From Gnetum montanum (Eukaryota; Streptophyta; Gnetopsida; Gnetales; Gnetaceae), in contig MNCI01018365.1 of the NCBI GenBank assembly GCA_015680685.1, forward strand, positions 189,000 through 252,999: DNA of 64,000 nucleotides, read 5' to 3'. The translations under genes and the position numbers were made by a program. Below the pieces are notes generated by a model, which saw nothing but the letters and a program-made list of their open reading frames with translations, ran no database searches and had not been told where the DNA came from. Each line of letters starts with the position of its first letter. The stretch's first letter is position 1. Of the stretch, positions 1 through 12,430 are shown one piece after another.

Positions 1-74
1 TATCTAACAATGTCTACAATTTGTAAACTCTAATTATAAAATTTAAAATTATAGTATGTGTTTCTCATGGCCCA
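1..74 (-). pseudogene. LINE reverse transcriptase, downstream fragment
   Basis: Read on the minus strand, this short flank gives a stretch resembling the part of a LINE RT just after the VN..KTK..I block (FKFYN, stop, SLQIVDIVR). The matching upstream part lies at 10,117 and beyond, on the other side of the Gypsy element F1-1. It is therefore read as the far side of the LINE split by that insertion. The frames on the two sides do not join cleanly, as expected for an old relic. The piece is short and the call depends on the context. Confidence 0.45.
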
Positions 75-902
75 TGATGAATCCCTATTTTTTTGTTGCC
101 AGGACGTTGGGTATGCAACATCGAGGTCTAGCTACGATGTCAGTATCCAACGTTGGGGTATATATCCTGGCCTATAAATATAGCGCCTAGGCTTCAATTT
201 TTGCATAGCTCGATGTTAGTTTTCAGCTAGAGTAGCGAAGCTCTTGCAGTTTATTTTCCTTAGAATTAGAATATTTCTAAGTGCCTATAGAAGAATTCTA
301 AGTGTATACGGTTCTTTGTTTGAGCACTGATGTACCTAAGCATAGCAGTGTGATGGGAATAAAATAAACTCTTTTGACAATCCTTGTAGCATTAAGACTA
401 CATTATTGTTTCTTTTAATGCACTTTACTTTTATGCACATTACTTTACTACATTTCAGTTAAGCAATTTATTTCTAGCAATTAATGAATGCAAGCATGAC
501 CACTTCGAGCATACATATAGTACTTGGTAACCTAGCAACGCTTAACGTTTGGTAGCCCAGCAACACTATATGTGTTTAGAAAAGTGGGACAGTTACTTGT
601 GTTCGGCTAGATAGGAAAAAAACGAATTAGATTTTAAATTACTTCACTTTTCATTCTTGTTGTAGGTGATCACATCTATAAAACATAAAACGATAAAAAA
701 TCATATACCTTAATTACACTTAAACCATATCCTTGAGCCTCACAAGTGTAGTTGGGAAGACAACAAACATTCTCAATGCTCATTTCAGTTCATAGAAAAC
801 TTAGTGTACTAGATAACTATAGGTCCACAAAATTCAACTGGATCACACATAACACCTTAGTGATTCTTATGGTTGGGCATAAGGGTACCTCGCCACTCAC
901 CA
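75..902 (+). repeat. 5' LTR of F1-1
   Basis: 828 bp starting TGATGAATCC and ending CACTCACCA. It aligns with 9,284-10,116 through landmarks such as the TATA region, the GAGCACTGATGT block, the AAAACATAAAA block and the terminal GGGTACCTCGC. A related LTR begins the second copy at 13,576, and a CpG-rich relative lies at 41,633-42,607 on the other strand. Confidence 0.88.
171..182 (+). promoter_or_regulatory. TATA box in 5' LTR of F1-1
   Basis: CCTATAAATATA lies about 100 bp inside the LTR and is conserved in the 3' LTR (about 9,422-9,434). Its position and sequence fit the U3 core promoter of a plant LTR element. The activity of this copy is unknown. Confidence 0.6.
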
Positions 903-903
903 T

Positions 904-921
904 TGGCACTATTGCCTAGGA
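904..921 (+). other. Primer binding site of F1-1 (tRNA-Asp type)
   Basis: TGGCACTATTGCCTAGGA starts one base after the LTR end. It is a decayed form of the TGGCGCCGTTGCC-type site, complementary to the 3' end of tRNA-Asp, used by Athila and Tat elements. The F1-2 copy has the better preserved TGGTGCCATTGTCGAGGA. Confidence 0.75.
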
Positions 922-1062
922 CCTTTTGGCTATTTCATGTGCTATCTAGGACCTAGTAAAATTATTTAAATTGTTAGAAAAGACCTTAAAGTCACATCAC
1001 ATCTCAAGATTACTACAACAATATTTAGAAGCACACTATGATTTTTATTCTTATAATTGAAA

Positions 1063-3460
1063 ATGTCTTCTTCTCATAGGAGTGATTTTTCATTCAATTC
1101 TGATAAAGCTTATCAACTAGTGCCTCAACAATATCAAATTGTATATACTCATCCGGATGAGTATGTACTAAACTTCACCTTCATCCTACACCAAGATGAA
1201 TAGCTATGATGGCATGATATGAAAGGCAACATTGTGTTGCCACCTGATTGAGTGACTCCTGTAATGCTCTACCAAATGTTTATTTGATGTGGTCTCCAGG
1301 ACCACCACATGGAGTATATTGTGGAAGATACTGACATCAATGATTATCATCCCACTGAAGCACAACATCTGCGAGACCAATAGCTAGAACAACGTTATGA
1401 ATTTTCAAAGGGAAAAGGACTTAATGATTCTTCATTCCTACTATACCAACAAGCTGGTGGGGAACCCTTCTCTAGGGTTTTTCATTCAATGAAACTCGTC
1501 TCTTTGACTTCAGTGAAGGAGGTCAAAACTAGAACTTGCAGTCCACAATTCACAATCTTGGTTCTAGTAAAAATGGATCCAATGACAAAGAAGGATCCAG
1601 AGAGGAAAGTCAAGGTAGGGATGCAAAAAAGAAACAAGATCAAGATCATGGTCATGATCATCGAAGAGCTGGTAGTAAGCACCATGATGGTGCTGGTTCT
1701 TCTTCCTCTTCCTCTTCATCATCATCATCTTCTTCATCTAGCTCTAATCATGAGCATAGAAGGCAAGACCATGATGAAGGTGATTGAAATAAACAAAATA
1801 ATTAACAGTACCAAAATGACCAAAATGATCAAAGGGACTATTAGGAAAGTAAAGATCAAGGATGCAGAAATTCAAGAGAGGCACATCACCATGAACAAAG
1901 GGGTAGTAGAGGGCATTGTAGGCACCATGATCAAGGCCTTGATGAGCCTCTACTTGCTACCAAAATTATGCTTAATATCGCAGAGGTAGTGAGAATTCCA
2001 ACAAGGCATGTGAAGGATAGTCAAATTAAAAGGTTAGACATGAACAATATTCCCTGATTTGAAGGAGGATATAACTTTGATCTATAGAACTATATCCAAG
2101 CTTTCCAAGATGCATGTGCCTTGTAGAACATAGAGAATGAGTGGTAGAAACTTAAGTTATTCCCTAGGACACTCATCAAAGAAGCAAAGAATTGGTACTA
2201 GTCCTTAGAGCTAGAATCTATCAGATGATGGAGTACCATGCTTGAGTTGTTCAATGATAAATATCAAACATACTCTAGAGTGTCCAACTTGAGAAGGAAA
2301 ATCTAAGGATGGAAGCAAGGAACACATAAACCCTTGGATGCCACCATTGACTAATACTATTCCTTGATGCATAAAGGTCCTAGCCATGGTTATTCTCAAC
2401 TAGATCAACTTCACCACATAGTAGATGAGCTTTGATTAGAAACAAGAAGAACCCTTGGTGTCTATGCCCAAGGATGACTATCAAAACTAAGTTCCTATCA
2501 AATACAATAATTAATTGAGCAAGTAGCTAAAGAGGAGGGAAAATTAAGAAAAAGAAAAAGTGTAGAAGAGTACAACCATGATCCTTCCATTCTCAAGAGG
2601 AAGTTTTGATTTTGCAATAAGGAGGACAAGTTCATACTTGATGAGGGGATGAATAAGAAAACTTTACCACTACAAAAATTTCAATCTGAACTTATGACCA
2701 AGGTTGATTAGTTATGGAACTCCATGGATAGTAGATTTCAAGCTATCCTCAAAATTGCTGAAGAGTCCAAATAACAAGATAATGATGATGAGCGCAGGAG
2801 ATGCAAAGAAGTTGAATGTTCCTATCATAAAGGTAAGGACAAGATTACTGTAATAGAAGAATTTGTAGATAGTGAATCAGATGATGATCATGGGTGTAAC
2901 GTCTATTAATATGAACATCCTAAGGGATGTTGCCTCATGGTGTCACAGTTATAGGAGTCTGAGGTGTATGCTTTAAGTCCACGATTAACATAAAGGAAAA
3001 CATCCAAAATATTAATTTATCCTCAAGGTAATTTTAGGTAGTTCCACCAACAATAATAGTATTATCCAAGTGGAGCTCCACGGCAACCATATGAGTAGTA
3101 TTAGTAGTGGAAATAACCACAATCATGGGCATTGGCACCACCAAGGTAGCAATAACCTTACCAATAGCTTGATCCATATGGTTACTATGTTCAACAACCC
3201 CTATATCCATGTGACTCCTCAAGCCATGTCTCTACTTTCTAGCCTCATTACCATCCTTCAAATTATTATCAAGCCCATTCTCCACATGAAAGAAGGGGTA
3301 CCACCTCTTACCCTTATGCTCCTCCTGTCCCTACACATGCTTCTGCACCACCCACATAGCTACCACCTACTCCACCTCTGCAAGGTGAATTACCATTGCA
3401 ACTACAATAATGCAATGCTACGAGGGTTGTTAATCTACAATTGATTCATCAATCGGATGG
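1063..3460 (+). pseudogene. gag of F1-1 (broken)
   Basis: The likely start is the ATG at 1,063 (ATGTCTTCTTCTCATAGG), which matches an ATG in the same place in F1-2 (TGGCTTCTACTCATAGG context). The recognisable gag core is near 2,050-2,450 (FEGGYNFD, YIQAFQDAC, then WYQSLEL-like), followed by a basic and acidic region. Many codons are TAG or shifted, so no long frame remains. A trinucleotide run (TTC/TCA) near 1,699-1,745 encodes a Ser tract in one frame and His in another. The function would have been the structural capsid polyprotein of the particle. Confidence 0.65.
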
Positions 3461-3504
3461 GTTGAATACTCGATTAAAGAAAAGACCTTTCTTTTGACCC
3501 TGTA

Positions 3505-4320
3505 GTCCTCTTAAGCCCTTGATTACACCCATAATTGACCACCTTGCTCTTGCATCTTCTTTTGTACCAAATACCTTCAAGTTCCCTTTAAACCAAAACA
3601 TGCCTAGGATCCATACTGTAATGCTCACTCATACTATATCTAATTGGATTTGTGATAGAAACCTTCCTAGGAAATTAGTCAATCCTAGAAGTCCTCTAAT
3701 TTATTTGTAGATTGCTAGAAATGAACCATGTAAGGCTCTTCTTGATTCAGGTTCTGGTGTCAATTTGATTTCTCATGAGATGTACATTACCTGAAACCTA
3801 CCTCCTCTTAAGAAGAGTAACATCTTATTAGAGTTAGTAGACTAGTCCATCATTGTTCCATTGGGACTAGTAGAAGACATTGTGACCACTATCTATGGGT
3901 GGCCTTATCCTACTGATTTCCTAGTAATCAAAGTGGAGACCTACAAAGGGGACTTCCCAATCCTTATGGAAAGGGCATGGTTGAGCACCATTTGTGCAAG
4001 GATGGGCATCAAAGATCTTTCCCTAAAGATATCCAAAGAAAATGCATTCAGAAAGATCAAGAAGCACAGAGTTTCATGCATCACGAACAACAATATAGGG
4101 TGCAATTGTGTGCAAAAACTCTAGGCTGTAAAGCAAGCATCTATCTCTACATGCATGTAGTGTGCACCAAAAGCAGAAATCCAAAGGTGTTTGTACATAA
4201 TAGCCAAAAAATAGGAGGGCACCCAGTGGTTGACCATTGATTTTGAAAGCAGCATACTTTGCATGGAACCGACTAAGAGCCTAACATGTGCATATGTCAC
4301 AAGCATGGATGAACTTGAGC
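3505..4320 (+). pseudogene. Aspartic protease domain of F1-1 pol
   Basis: Near 3,729-3,785 the translation gives a CKALLDSGSGVNLIS-like active-site region, with the DSG triad at about 3,743-3,751. The next block (3,870-4,060) reads DIVTTIYGWPYP, DFLVI and ILMERAWLST, the flap and ILGxPWL parts of a retropepsin. The same blocks occur in F1-2 at 23,550-23,880. Stops separate it from gag and RT. The enzyme would have cut the Gag-Pol polyprotein. Confidence 0.7.
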
Positions 4321-4559
4321 AAGTTTATCACTGACTCTCTGATGATACAAATGATGACACCTACTGAGGAGAGTTGGAAGTTCCTAAAAAGTTTAAACAA
4401 GAACCCCTTGAACTAAAATTCCTACCAGCTGAAATGGAATGTGTGTTTCTGAAAAATGGGAAGCTAGTCATAATCAATGTCAATCTTACTCCAAAGTAGA
4501 AAAAGATGCTATTGAATGTAGTTGAAAAATGGTAAGTAAATTTTTCTTGGTCATATCCT

Positions 4560-5880
4560 AAACTCACAAGGATTGATCCTAGGATATTCCAGCATCGCAT
4601 CTACACTAATCCAACTATGAAGCCAAAAAGATAGCCATAGAGGTGATTGAACCCCAAACTGAAGTAGATCATCAAGGAGGAAACCGAGCAACTCCTTAAG
4701 GTGGGGTTCATCTATCCCATTGTAGATAGTAAGTGGGTTAGTCCACTCATAATCATGTCAAAGCAAGGTGGTAAGTGGTAGGTCTACATCAACTTTTGGC
4801 TGCTCAATATGGCAACATTCAAAGATCATTTTTCATTGGCATTTATTGACTAGGTGCTCGACACAATATCTGGGCATTGCTACTACAACTTTCTATATGG
4901 TTATAGTGGCTATAACCAAATTCAAATTACACCAGAAGACTAAGCAAAGATAAAATTTATGAGTCCTTTAGGGACTTCTACATATTGCCAGATGCCATTT
5001 GTACTATGCAATGCTCCTACCACATTTCAACGTTTGGTTCTGAGCATTTTTCAACAACAGATCAGTAGTGGTCTGGAAGTCTTCATGGATGACTTATCCA
5101 CTTATGGAGCTACATTTGAGCAAGCCCTAAACCACCTTGAGCAAGTGCTAAAATGATGTGTTGAAACCAACTTGTAGCTCAATTGGCAAAAAAGTTACTT
5201 AATGGTCCTGGAGGGCATTTTATTGGGGCATAGAATATCATAAGTAGGAATTGAGGTGGATCCTAAGAAAATAAGGGTTATCCAAGGAATAACCCACCAA
5301 CTAGATATTATCAAATATGTTCAGTCATTCCTTGGACATATTGGCTACTACTGGCAATTTATAGAGAATTTCTCTAATATCACAAAACTATTGGTGGAGC
5401 TGAGAAAGAAAGATGCTCCCTTTGTCTAGATCATAGAATGTGAAAAAGAATTCCAATAGCTAAATAGAAACTTGTAGAAAATCCAATTCTACAAGCACCT
5501 AATTGGTCTAAGTCAGTTCATAACATGATAGATGCATCAAATTATGCCTTGGGTGCAGTGCTAATGCAATTAGATGACAAGAAATGTCCATACTACATCC
5601 ACTGTGCTAGCCAAAGCATTATGGGTGTATAATTGAACTACACCACCATAGAGAAAGAATTGATGGTAGTGGTGTTTTCTCTAGAGAATTTTAGGCATTA
5701 TGTTCTTGGATACAAGGTGTCTATGCACATGAGCCATAGTTTCATTCGCTTCCTGATGAATAAGCCAAAGGTGAGCCCCCATGTCATACAGTGGCTGGTG
5801 ATCTTGCAGGAATTTGATCTTACAATGGTAGATTCAAAGGAAACTAAGAATGTGATCATTGATGATTTGTCTTGATTGCA
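4560..5880 (+). pseudogene. Reverse transcriptase and RNase H of F1-1 pol
   Basis: Ty3/Gypsy RT blocks can be read in order: KVGFIYPIVDSKW (about 4,697), WLLNMATFKDHF (4,798), MPFVLCNAPTTFQR (4,992), EVFMDDLS with the catalytic DD intact (about 5,077), GHRIS and GIEVDPKK (5,228-5,270) and SFLGHIGYY (5,330). RNase H follows: DASNYALGAVLMQ (about 5,530), YTTIEKELMVVVF (5,638) and the block ending IIDDLS (5,872). At least ten stops break the frame, most of them TAG. Confidence 0.82.
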
Positions 5881-7255
5881 ATGGGATGAAAAAGAGGAAG
5901 AAGATCCATTATCTAATATGTTTCTTAATGAACTCCTCTTTGCTACAGCTATAACTGAACAAATACCCAATGAGCCAAAATGGTATGATGGCATTCTCAC
6001 CTATCTTCTCACTTAGGAGATGCCATAAGGGTTGGACCATCGGAAGAAATAGTAGTTTCTTCACCAGGTGAAACACTTCATAGAGATCAATGAACACCTC
6101 TACAAGGTGTGTGTCGATGGCTCAGTTCACTGCTGTGTCCCTAATGCTAATCAACTACATGTTCTCCAAGATGCTCATGAAGATCCTTGTGGAGGACACT
6201 ATGCTGGGAGATGCATGACCTTTAAAATCCTGATGGAAGGGTACTATTGACTAACAATCTTCAAGGATGCTCACCATTACGTCTATTCTTGTGAATGATT
6301 CCAATGAGATGGTAGAATGACTACTCAAATGGAAGGACCTCAACAATGGATTTAACCACTGGAACCCTTCGACATCTAGGGCATTGATTTCATGGGTTCC
6401 ATCATGCCCATGTCAAATGGAAAAGCATACATCATAGTCACTATTGACTATTGTATGAAATGGGAAAAAGCAGCAACCATCATTAATTGTACATCTTCTA
6501 TTGCTACTTGGTTTGTATAAAAAAATTTTGTAAATAGGTTTGGTGTCCCACGTGCATTAATTTTTGACAATGAAACTTATATTGCAGGCACTACTTTTTG
6601 GAAGCTCATGCAATGCTTGGGGGTTGAACATAAACTCATAACACCTTATCATCCTCAAGCTAATGGTCAAGTTGAGGTTACCAATAGGGAAATCACAAGG
6701 ATACTAACAAGAACTATTAGTAAGTATAGGAAGGACTAGAGCACAAAACTCAATGATGTCCTTTGGGCTTACTGCTAAACATGGAAACTTCCTATAGGCT
6801 ATTCTCCCCATGAGCTTGTGTATAGGAAATTACCAACACTTCCTATTCAATCTGAGCTCTATACACTTTCAACAACTTGTGACCTTAACCTCGACTTAAG
6901 TCTAGCCCAAAAAGAAATACTAATGAATCTTAACTTACTTAACACAACCTAATTAGTAGTCCTATCATCTAATGAGTTGCACAAGGCCTACAACAAAAAG
7001 TGTCATGATCTAAAAATTAGAAAAGTCAAATTCCAACTAGGAGATAAGGTTCTTTACTGGAACCTCACACATGTACCTAAACAAACTAAGTTCCAAATGT
7101 TGTGGGAAGGACCTTACATCACTTACAAAACTTTTTCTTCTAGGGCCATGATGATCTACAAACCTGAGAACCCAAACAACAAATAGCTAGTCAACATTCA
7201 ACAAATCAAACCTTTCCATGATCATAAGCTAGCCAATACAATAAAAGCCTCATCA
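5881..7255 (+). pseudogene. Integrase of F1-1 pol
   Basis: A zinc-binding HHCC region lies at about 6,160-6,300. The two His and the first Cys are visible (HEDPCGGH, then YSCE), but the second Cys is replaced. The DDE core is readable: GIDFMGSI (about 6,380), FDNETY (6,567) and PYHPQANGQVEVTNRE (6,645-6,690). The C-terminal part (6,977-7,250) reads GDKVLYWN, LWEGPY and VNIQQIKPF, the usual end of a Gypsy integrase without chromodomain. Internal stops make it inactive. Confidence 0.8.
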
Positions 7256-9270
7256 GATGGATAACCACACTCCATATTTTGGATCTCCTCCTTTCAACTT
7301 AGTCGTGGGGAAGATGGCCACCCATGCTAACCATATAAGTGGCTTCTCAGTTTTTCAATTTTTTGTCTTACACATTTTTTTTACAACATTTTTTTTTACA
7401 AATTCTTTATTTTACATCTTTTTGTTTCCATGTTATTAATCTTTTCTAATTTTTTTTTCCACCATTGTTAGTACATTTACTATTTCTTGAATATTTTACA
7501 CATTCTTTTATATTTTCTTTTATTTTATTTGGTGTAATTTTCTAACTTTTTGTTAATAAGTGCTAAGTACATTGGTAATGCATTACTTGATGGTGGTATG
7601 TACTATTTTTGTTATTTGATTGTTGGTGTTAGGTTTCTAGCTTTGATTTTTGTTATGGATAATTAGGACATGGTTTCTTTTTCATGCAATAGGCAATGAG
7701 TCCACAACATCCACCCATCCACAAACTCTATGGTTTTCCTTGTTTTGGAAATATGTAGTTCCTTTTTCATTAATAAAACTTTAATAAATTTGTAACTTTG
7801 GTAGTTTTTGGAATTGGAAAGGATTCAAAGGGTTGAATAGGGTGTGACTTCAAGGGGATTCAATATTCTTTGTGCCTTTCTATTTGCTTGGGTGCATGTG
7901 TGTTTTCATGGATTTCTTACCATTTTGTGTCGACCAATAAAGGAAGTTGAATAAGTCCTTGCATGGTGTGGTTCTCATTAGAAAAAAAATGATGATGATT
8001 TAAAGCACACCCCTTGGACAAAATAAATGCATGTGTTTTTACATGGTGTGGTTCCCATTTCAAAAATAATAATAAACAATAATGGGAATTCAAAGCATAC
8101 TTCTTAGAAAAAATAAATGGGCTACAAGCACTAGGTATGGGACTCATCCCCTCTAACTAAGGCCCTTCCTCATTTCCTACTTCTCCTCTAATATGGAATG
8201 GCAGTTGTTCTATGGGAGCATTCTTTTTTCTTAGGGGATGGACTAGTTTTAGAATAATAATGTGAAGTCACTGAATGTGGTTGATTTTGGTTTGGACTAA
8301 GGATGAATCTTATTGAGTCATTTAACCACAAAATCTACAAGGGACTTTATGTTACTATAATTAGGAACTCCATTCCACTCTCTGTCATCCATCTATGCTT
8401 TTCATGTCTTACCTCATTGCCAGTTTCATGTTATGGCTTGATGTCCTCGTTTGATGTGGTGGAATTCTTAGTTAGTTTCTTTCAAGTTTTTGTACTTAAC
8501 CCTCTGTAACTATTAATCATCTATGGAGCCCATGGACTCTTTGGTTTGAAGTTATGAAAGGGCATAAAAAGGCCTATGCCTGCTTTGGGGAGGACCCACT
8601 TGCATATCTTTTGGTTGGATTAGTTAAGTTCTTTACCCTTAGATACTTTTATAGTCAAATTCTTTTTGTTTACCCCATCAATGATGTCCAATTATGCACA
8701 TCTTCATAACATTTTTTAGTGAACTCTCCTTTTTTTTGTTGTGAATTCTTACACCCTCTTCAAATATTTTCCTTGTGTTGAACTTTTTTAAATTTTATGG
8801 ACCACTTATTTGCTAACACTACTAAAGGGATTAATCTACCACACTCACAAACTAGCCATGTGTAACCATTGATGAGACAAGGCATTTAATAGTTATGTGT
8901 TACAAATTAAATACTAATTCATGATTTTGTTGTGATTACAATGGGAAGCATGGACTAGAAGTGAGACTATCCTTAGTAAGGATGATGCAATAGTACCATA
9001 CAATGAGGATCGTTCATGATCGTTGGATCCCTTCTCTCTCATTCTTCAGCTGCCAAGAGGCGTTGGATGTTAGTATTATCCAGGGTGTTCACTTCTCTTA
9101 TCATGAACATCCAAATTTTGTAAAAGTTGTAATTCCATACACTTGGGCACTCAGAGTCCGTTGTTCCATTTGAGTCAGTTTGTATGTTAGTCAATAATCC
9201 CATACCTACCCAATATATTTTGTAACAAACTTGTTCCTCCTCTTCTACACCTGAGGACAAGTTTTCATTC
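7256..9270 (+). other. Long 3' non-coding region of F1-1
   Basis: About 2 kb between integrase and polypurine tract with no convincing reading frame on either strand. It is T-rich at 7,360-7,560. Athila elements often carry an env-like ORF here, but none is visible. F1-2 keeps a shorter version (27,070-27,830). Confidence 0.6.
7961..8120 (+). repeat. Imperfect tandem duplication, unit about 80 bp
   Basis: CATGGTGTGGTTCTCAT at 7,962 and CATGGTGTGGTTCCCAT at 8,042 each begin a unit ending in an AAATAAATG-type run. F1-2 has a single counterpart (about 27,712), so the duplication arose in the F1-1 lineage. Confidence 0.65.
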
Positions 9271-9283
9271 AATCATGGGGGTA
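9271..9283 (+). other. Polypurine tract of F1-1
   Basis: AATCATGGGGGTA lies immediately before the TGATGA start of the 3' LTR. The G-run in this place is the usual plus-strand primer of Gypsy elements. Confidence 0.65.
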
Positions 9284-10116
9284 TGATGAATCACTATTTT
9301 TCTATTTTCATGACATCAACTTTGCTACATCAGGTATGCGATGTTAGGGCCACGACATTGGGTATGCGACATCAAGTTCTGGCTACAACATCAGGTATTC
9401 AACGTCAAGGTATATATCCTGGCCTATAAATATAGCACATGGGCTCCAATTTTTCCATAGTTTGATGTTAGTTTTTAGCCAGAGTAGCAAAGCTCTTGTA
9501 GTTTATTTTCCTTAAAGTTAAAATATTTTCTAAGTGCCCGCAAAAGGAGTCTAAGTGTGTATGGTTCTTTGTTCGAGCACTGATGTGCCTGAGTGTAGCA
9601 ATGTGATAGGAATAAAACAAACTCGCACTAAGACTAGATTAATGTTTATTTTAATGCACTTTACTTTACTACATTTCAATTAAGCAATTTATTTCTAATA
9701 GTTAATGAATGCAAGCATGACCACTTTGAGCATATATATAGTACTTAATGTTTGGTAGCCCTGTAGCACTATATGTGTTGAGGATGTGTTCAAGAAATTT
9801 GGATGGTTTCTTTTGTTAGGCTAGATAGGCAATAAATAAATTAGATTTTAAATTACTTCACTTTTCATTTTTGTTGTAGGTGATTACATCTATAAAACAT
9901 AAAATGATAAAAAATCATATACCTCAATTACACTTAAACCATACCCTTGAGCCTCACAAGTGTAGTTGGGAAGACAACGAACATTCTCAACACTCATTTC
10001 ACTTCCTAAAGAAACTAGTGTACTAGATAACTATAGGTCCATAGAATTCAATTGGATCACATATAACACCTTAGTAATTTGTATGGTTGGACGTAGGGGT
10101 ACCTCGCTACTTATCA
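9284..10116 (+). repeat. 3' LTR of F1-1
   Basis: 833 bp from TGATGAATCA to CTACTTATCA, aligned end to end with 75-902. The conserved TATA box is near 9,422. The copies differ by many substitutions and small indels, indicating an old insertion. Confidence 0.88.
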
Positions 10117-11000
10117 CCCCACACCCCATATTATCATTTTAGTTTCTTCTACATTTACTCAAGATCTAGAGGAAATGCAAAATTTTTCTTAAATTTAGAC
10201 GATATTAAACATACCCNGTCCATTGTAGATCCAATCCTACAACTCTTCAATGAAGAGATCAAAAAGAGTTGGAGATAAAGGACAGTCTTTCTTCCCCTCA
10301 ATTTTTCTCCAAAATTTAAAATTATTTTCTAATTCAACCTCTTCATACAACTTCTGAGTTAGCTTATGAATTCTACATGGAGACCTATTTTATTTAGTCA
10401 TAATGATACCTTTTTTCAACTCACTAAATTATAATCTTTTGTAAATTTTGTAAAATAAATAAATAATTTTTTATTAGACTTTTTGCAAGTTCAATGTAGT
10501 GCTTAAGTATGACAGGATGATCAATAGTAAAATGGTTCTATCTTAAACATGCTTGAAAAATTACCCTTACATTATTTCTTTCTATTCAACTACTTATTCT
10601 TCCTTTGAGAATAGTGCTTAGTAGTTTAGCAAAATACTACTTACAATCATACAATAGTTAAAATTTCTTCTCTCATATTTCTTATAAAGAAACATTGCCT
10701 TATCAATCTTCCACCATTTAGTAATGACATTTTTAATGGTAGCATTTAATCTTTTCCAAATTTCTATGTGAAAAAAAAATTCCTACTCATTTAAGTAATT
10801 CAACATATGAATCATCTGAATCTATAACTTTTGCATATGCTAATTTGTTGATGACATCCATTACTTCTAGGATAAACTACAAATGAGGTTGATAAAAATT
10901 ATGACAATAAATATTATCTCTTCATGAAAAAAAATTAGAATAAAATGCACAAACATCTTTAAATTAATTGTTAAACTATGTAGATACCTTATATTGGAAT
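10117..11000 (-). pseudogene. LINE reverse transcriptase relic
   Basis: The minus strand reads KDCPLSPTLFDLFIEEL just below 10,290, the QGCPLSPTLFGLYIDEL-type block typical of non-LTR RTs. Upstream in the same direction are traces of the FxDFxKAFD region (10,430-10,530) and an IGLHVEFIS-like block (about 10,390). Downstream it ends in VNVEETKMIIW at about 10,125, exactly where F1-1 begins, and appears to resume at 74-1. Stops and frame changes are frequent, and one ambiguous base lies at 10,217. Confidence 0.65.
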
Positions 11001-11559
11001 AACTTTAGAAATTCTTAAGCTTACTTTTATCATGCAATTGAATTGTTCTTGTAGTCTAACAAAACATCCATTTTTATTTCCAATAAGACATATACATCTC
11101 TTGACCAACTAATCTTTTTTTTTTTCTATTAGCATTTTTTATATTTTTCTAGCTTAGACACAAGCACCATCAAATTAATTCTTATGAAATTTATGTTTAT
11201 GAGGATTATTAACTTGTTTACTATTTGACCTATTTATGAGTTAAACAATAAGCATGTTACTAATGCTCATAATGCAAAATTTTTCTCAAATTTATGCCAA
11301 ATTAATTTTTGCTACTTGAAATACCTCCACTAATTTTGTTCTACTTCCTTATATTTATCTTTTACCTCTACAAGTAATCCTACATGATAAGATTTTTTTT
11401 CTTCCCTTTTTGCATTTAGGGTGCATACTAATTTGTAAAACAAATTTCAAATGAGGATGAATAGATTCCACTAGCACATATCCTACTTTAAACTCTGTAA
11501 TGTACTTAATATGATCACTAAAAGATAAAATCAAGTCAATACACAAGTTACTTTGAGGT

Positions 11560-12430
11560 CCTGTAAATATGAAGGATGTCTCCCTAGAAACCTAGTAACC
11601 CCATTGTAAATGAAAATATCTAAATTCTTTCCCTAGTCCAAGAACTATTATCCCCTTCTATTGATATTACTAATGGCAAGAACAACTATTATAAACAATA
11701 TCTTATCAAATATTAAAGATTTTTCATTTTTCAATCCTTGGTATTTAAAAAAATATTTTTTTGGCAAGTTATGAAAAATAATTAGTTTTTCCTCTTGGGT
11801 AGTTCAGGTTTCTTTTTAAAAGATGAATAGATGCTTAGTTTATTATCAAGATTACACCGAATACCAAAGACCTAGGGGATATCTTTATTGTTTTTATTAA
11901 ACTACAAGTTTGTATGCCATCAATCTCACTTTGTTGTTAAATAATTTTTGTTTGCTAAATATCAACTCTGGCATCAAAACCTTCACAAATAAAAATTTTA
12001 CCCTTTGTTATAAATTCACCATATCTTTTTTCAAATGTTGAAAAGGAAAATCTCTAGAACATCCTATAATATTTGAAAGTGTAGTCTAAATAAAAAATAG
12101 CAAGGAACACAAAACCATATTGATGATTGATTTTTAGCCAAATATACTAATTATATTCATCTATCTTTTCATCCTACACAAAATTCTCCAATGAATTCTT
12201 AACTAAATAAATGATACTTTGTGATGGTCTTCCTTTTCTACTTGCTTTAGTGTTTTTTACAACAAATTTAATGAATCCTACAATAAAAAAACCTTTTGAA
12301 CCTTCATCCTTCCAAGTTTCTACTAAACTGGAAACATCAAAACTATTAAAGAAATTAATGTTGTTCAATGATAAATTTTTCTTTTTTTGCACTGCTTCCA
12401 TCAATATTAATGAATTCACAATGTGAAGGA
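11560..12430 (-). pseudogene. LINE apurinic-type endonuclease relic
   Basis: On the minus strand the block FDVSSLVETW (about 12,330) is followed by GRPSQSIIYLVKNSLENF (about 12,240-12,180), WLKI (about 12,130), and an EGFDARVD block (about 11,970) where the family has GDFNAR. Near 11,600 a NGVTRFLGRHPSYLQDL block fits the segment before the final SxxDY motif. This is the order of an APE-type LINE endonuclease, and it sits upstream of the RT relic at 10,117-11,000, as in an intact LINE. It is broken by stops and frameshifts. Confidence 0.6.

Larger units (their letters stand above)
75..10116 (+). mobile_element. Ty3/Gypsy element F1-1 (Athila-like), complete but dead
   Basis: The LTRs at 75-902 and 9,284-10,116 align along their whole length, start TGATGA and end (T/A)C(A/C)CCA- or TTATCA-like. 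The flanks GCCCA (70-74) and CCCCA (10,117-10,121) look like a 5-bp target duplication with one change. Between the LTRs come a tRNA-Asp-type primer site, gag, protease, RT, RNase H, integrase, about 2 kb without coding sense, and a polypurine tract. The domain order PR-RT-RH-IN defines Ty3/Gypsy. The primer site, the LCNAPTTFQR and FMDD RT motifs and the long 3' non-coding part point to the Athila side of the superfamily. Every domain has in-frame stops, so the element cannot be autonomous. The clear LTR divergence says it is old. Confidence 0.88.

Noticed and set aside
61-74. CATGGCCCA before the 5' LTR as a polypurine tract of another element
   Set aside because: It resembles the F1-1 tract only by chance; the sequence to the left reads better as LINE RT and no element body adjoins it.
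1489-1989. A 166-codon plus-strand frame with Met/Ile/Lys-rich composition
   Set aside because: It lies within F1-1 gag in a shifted frame; its composition comes from the trinucleotide run and A-rich sequence.
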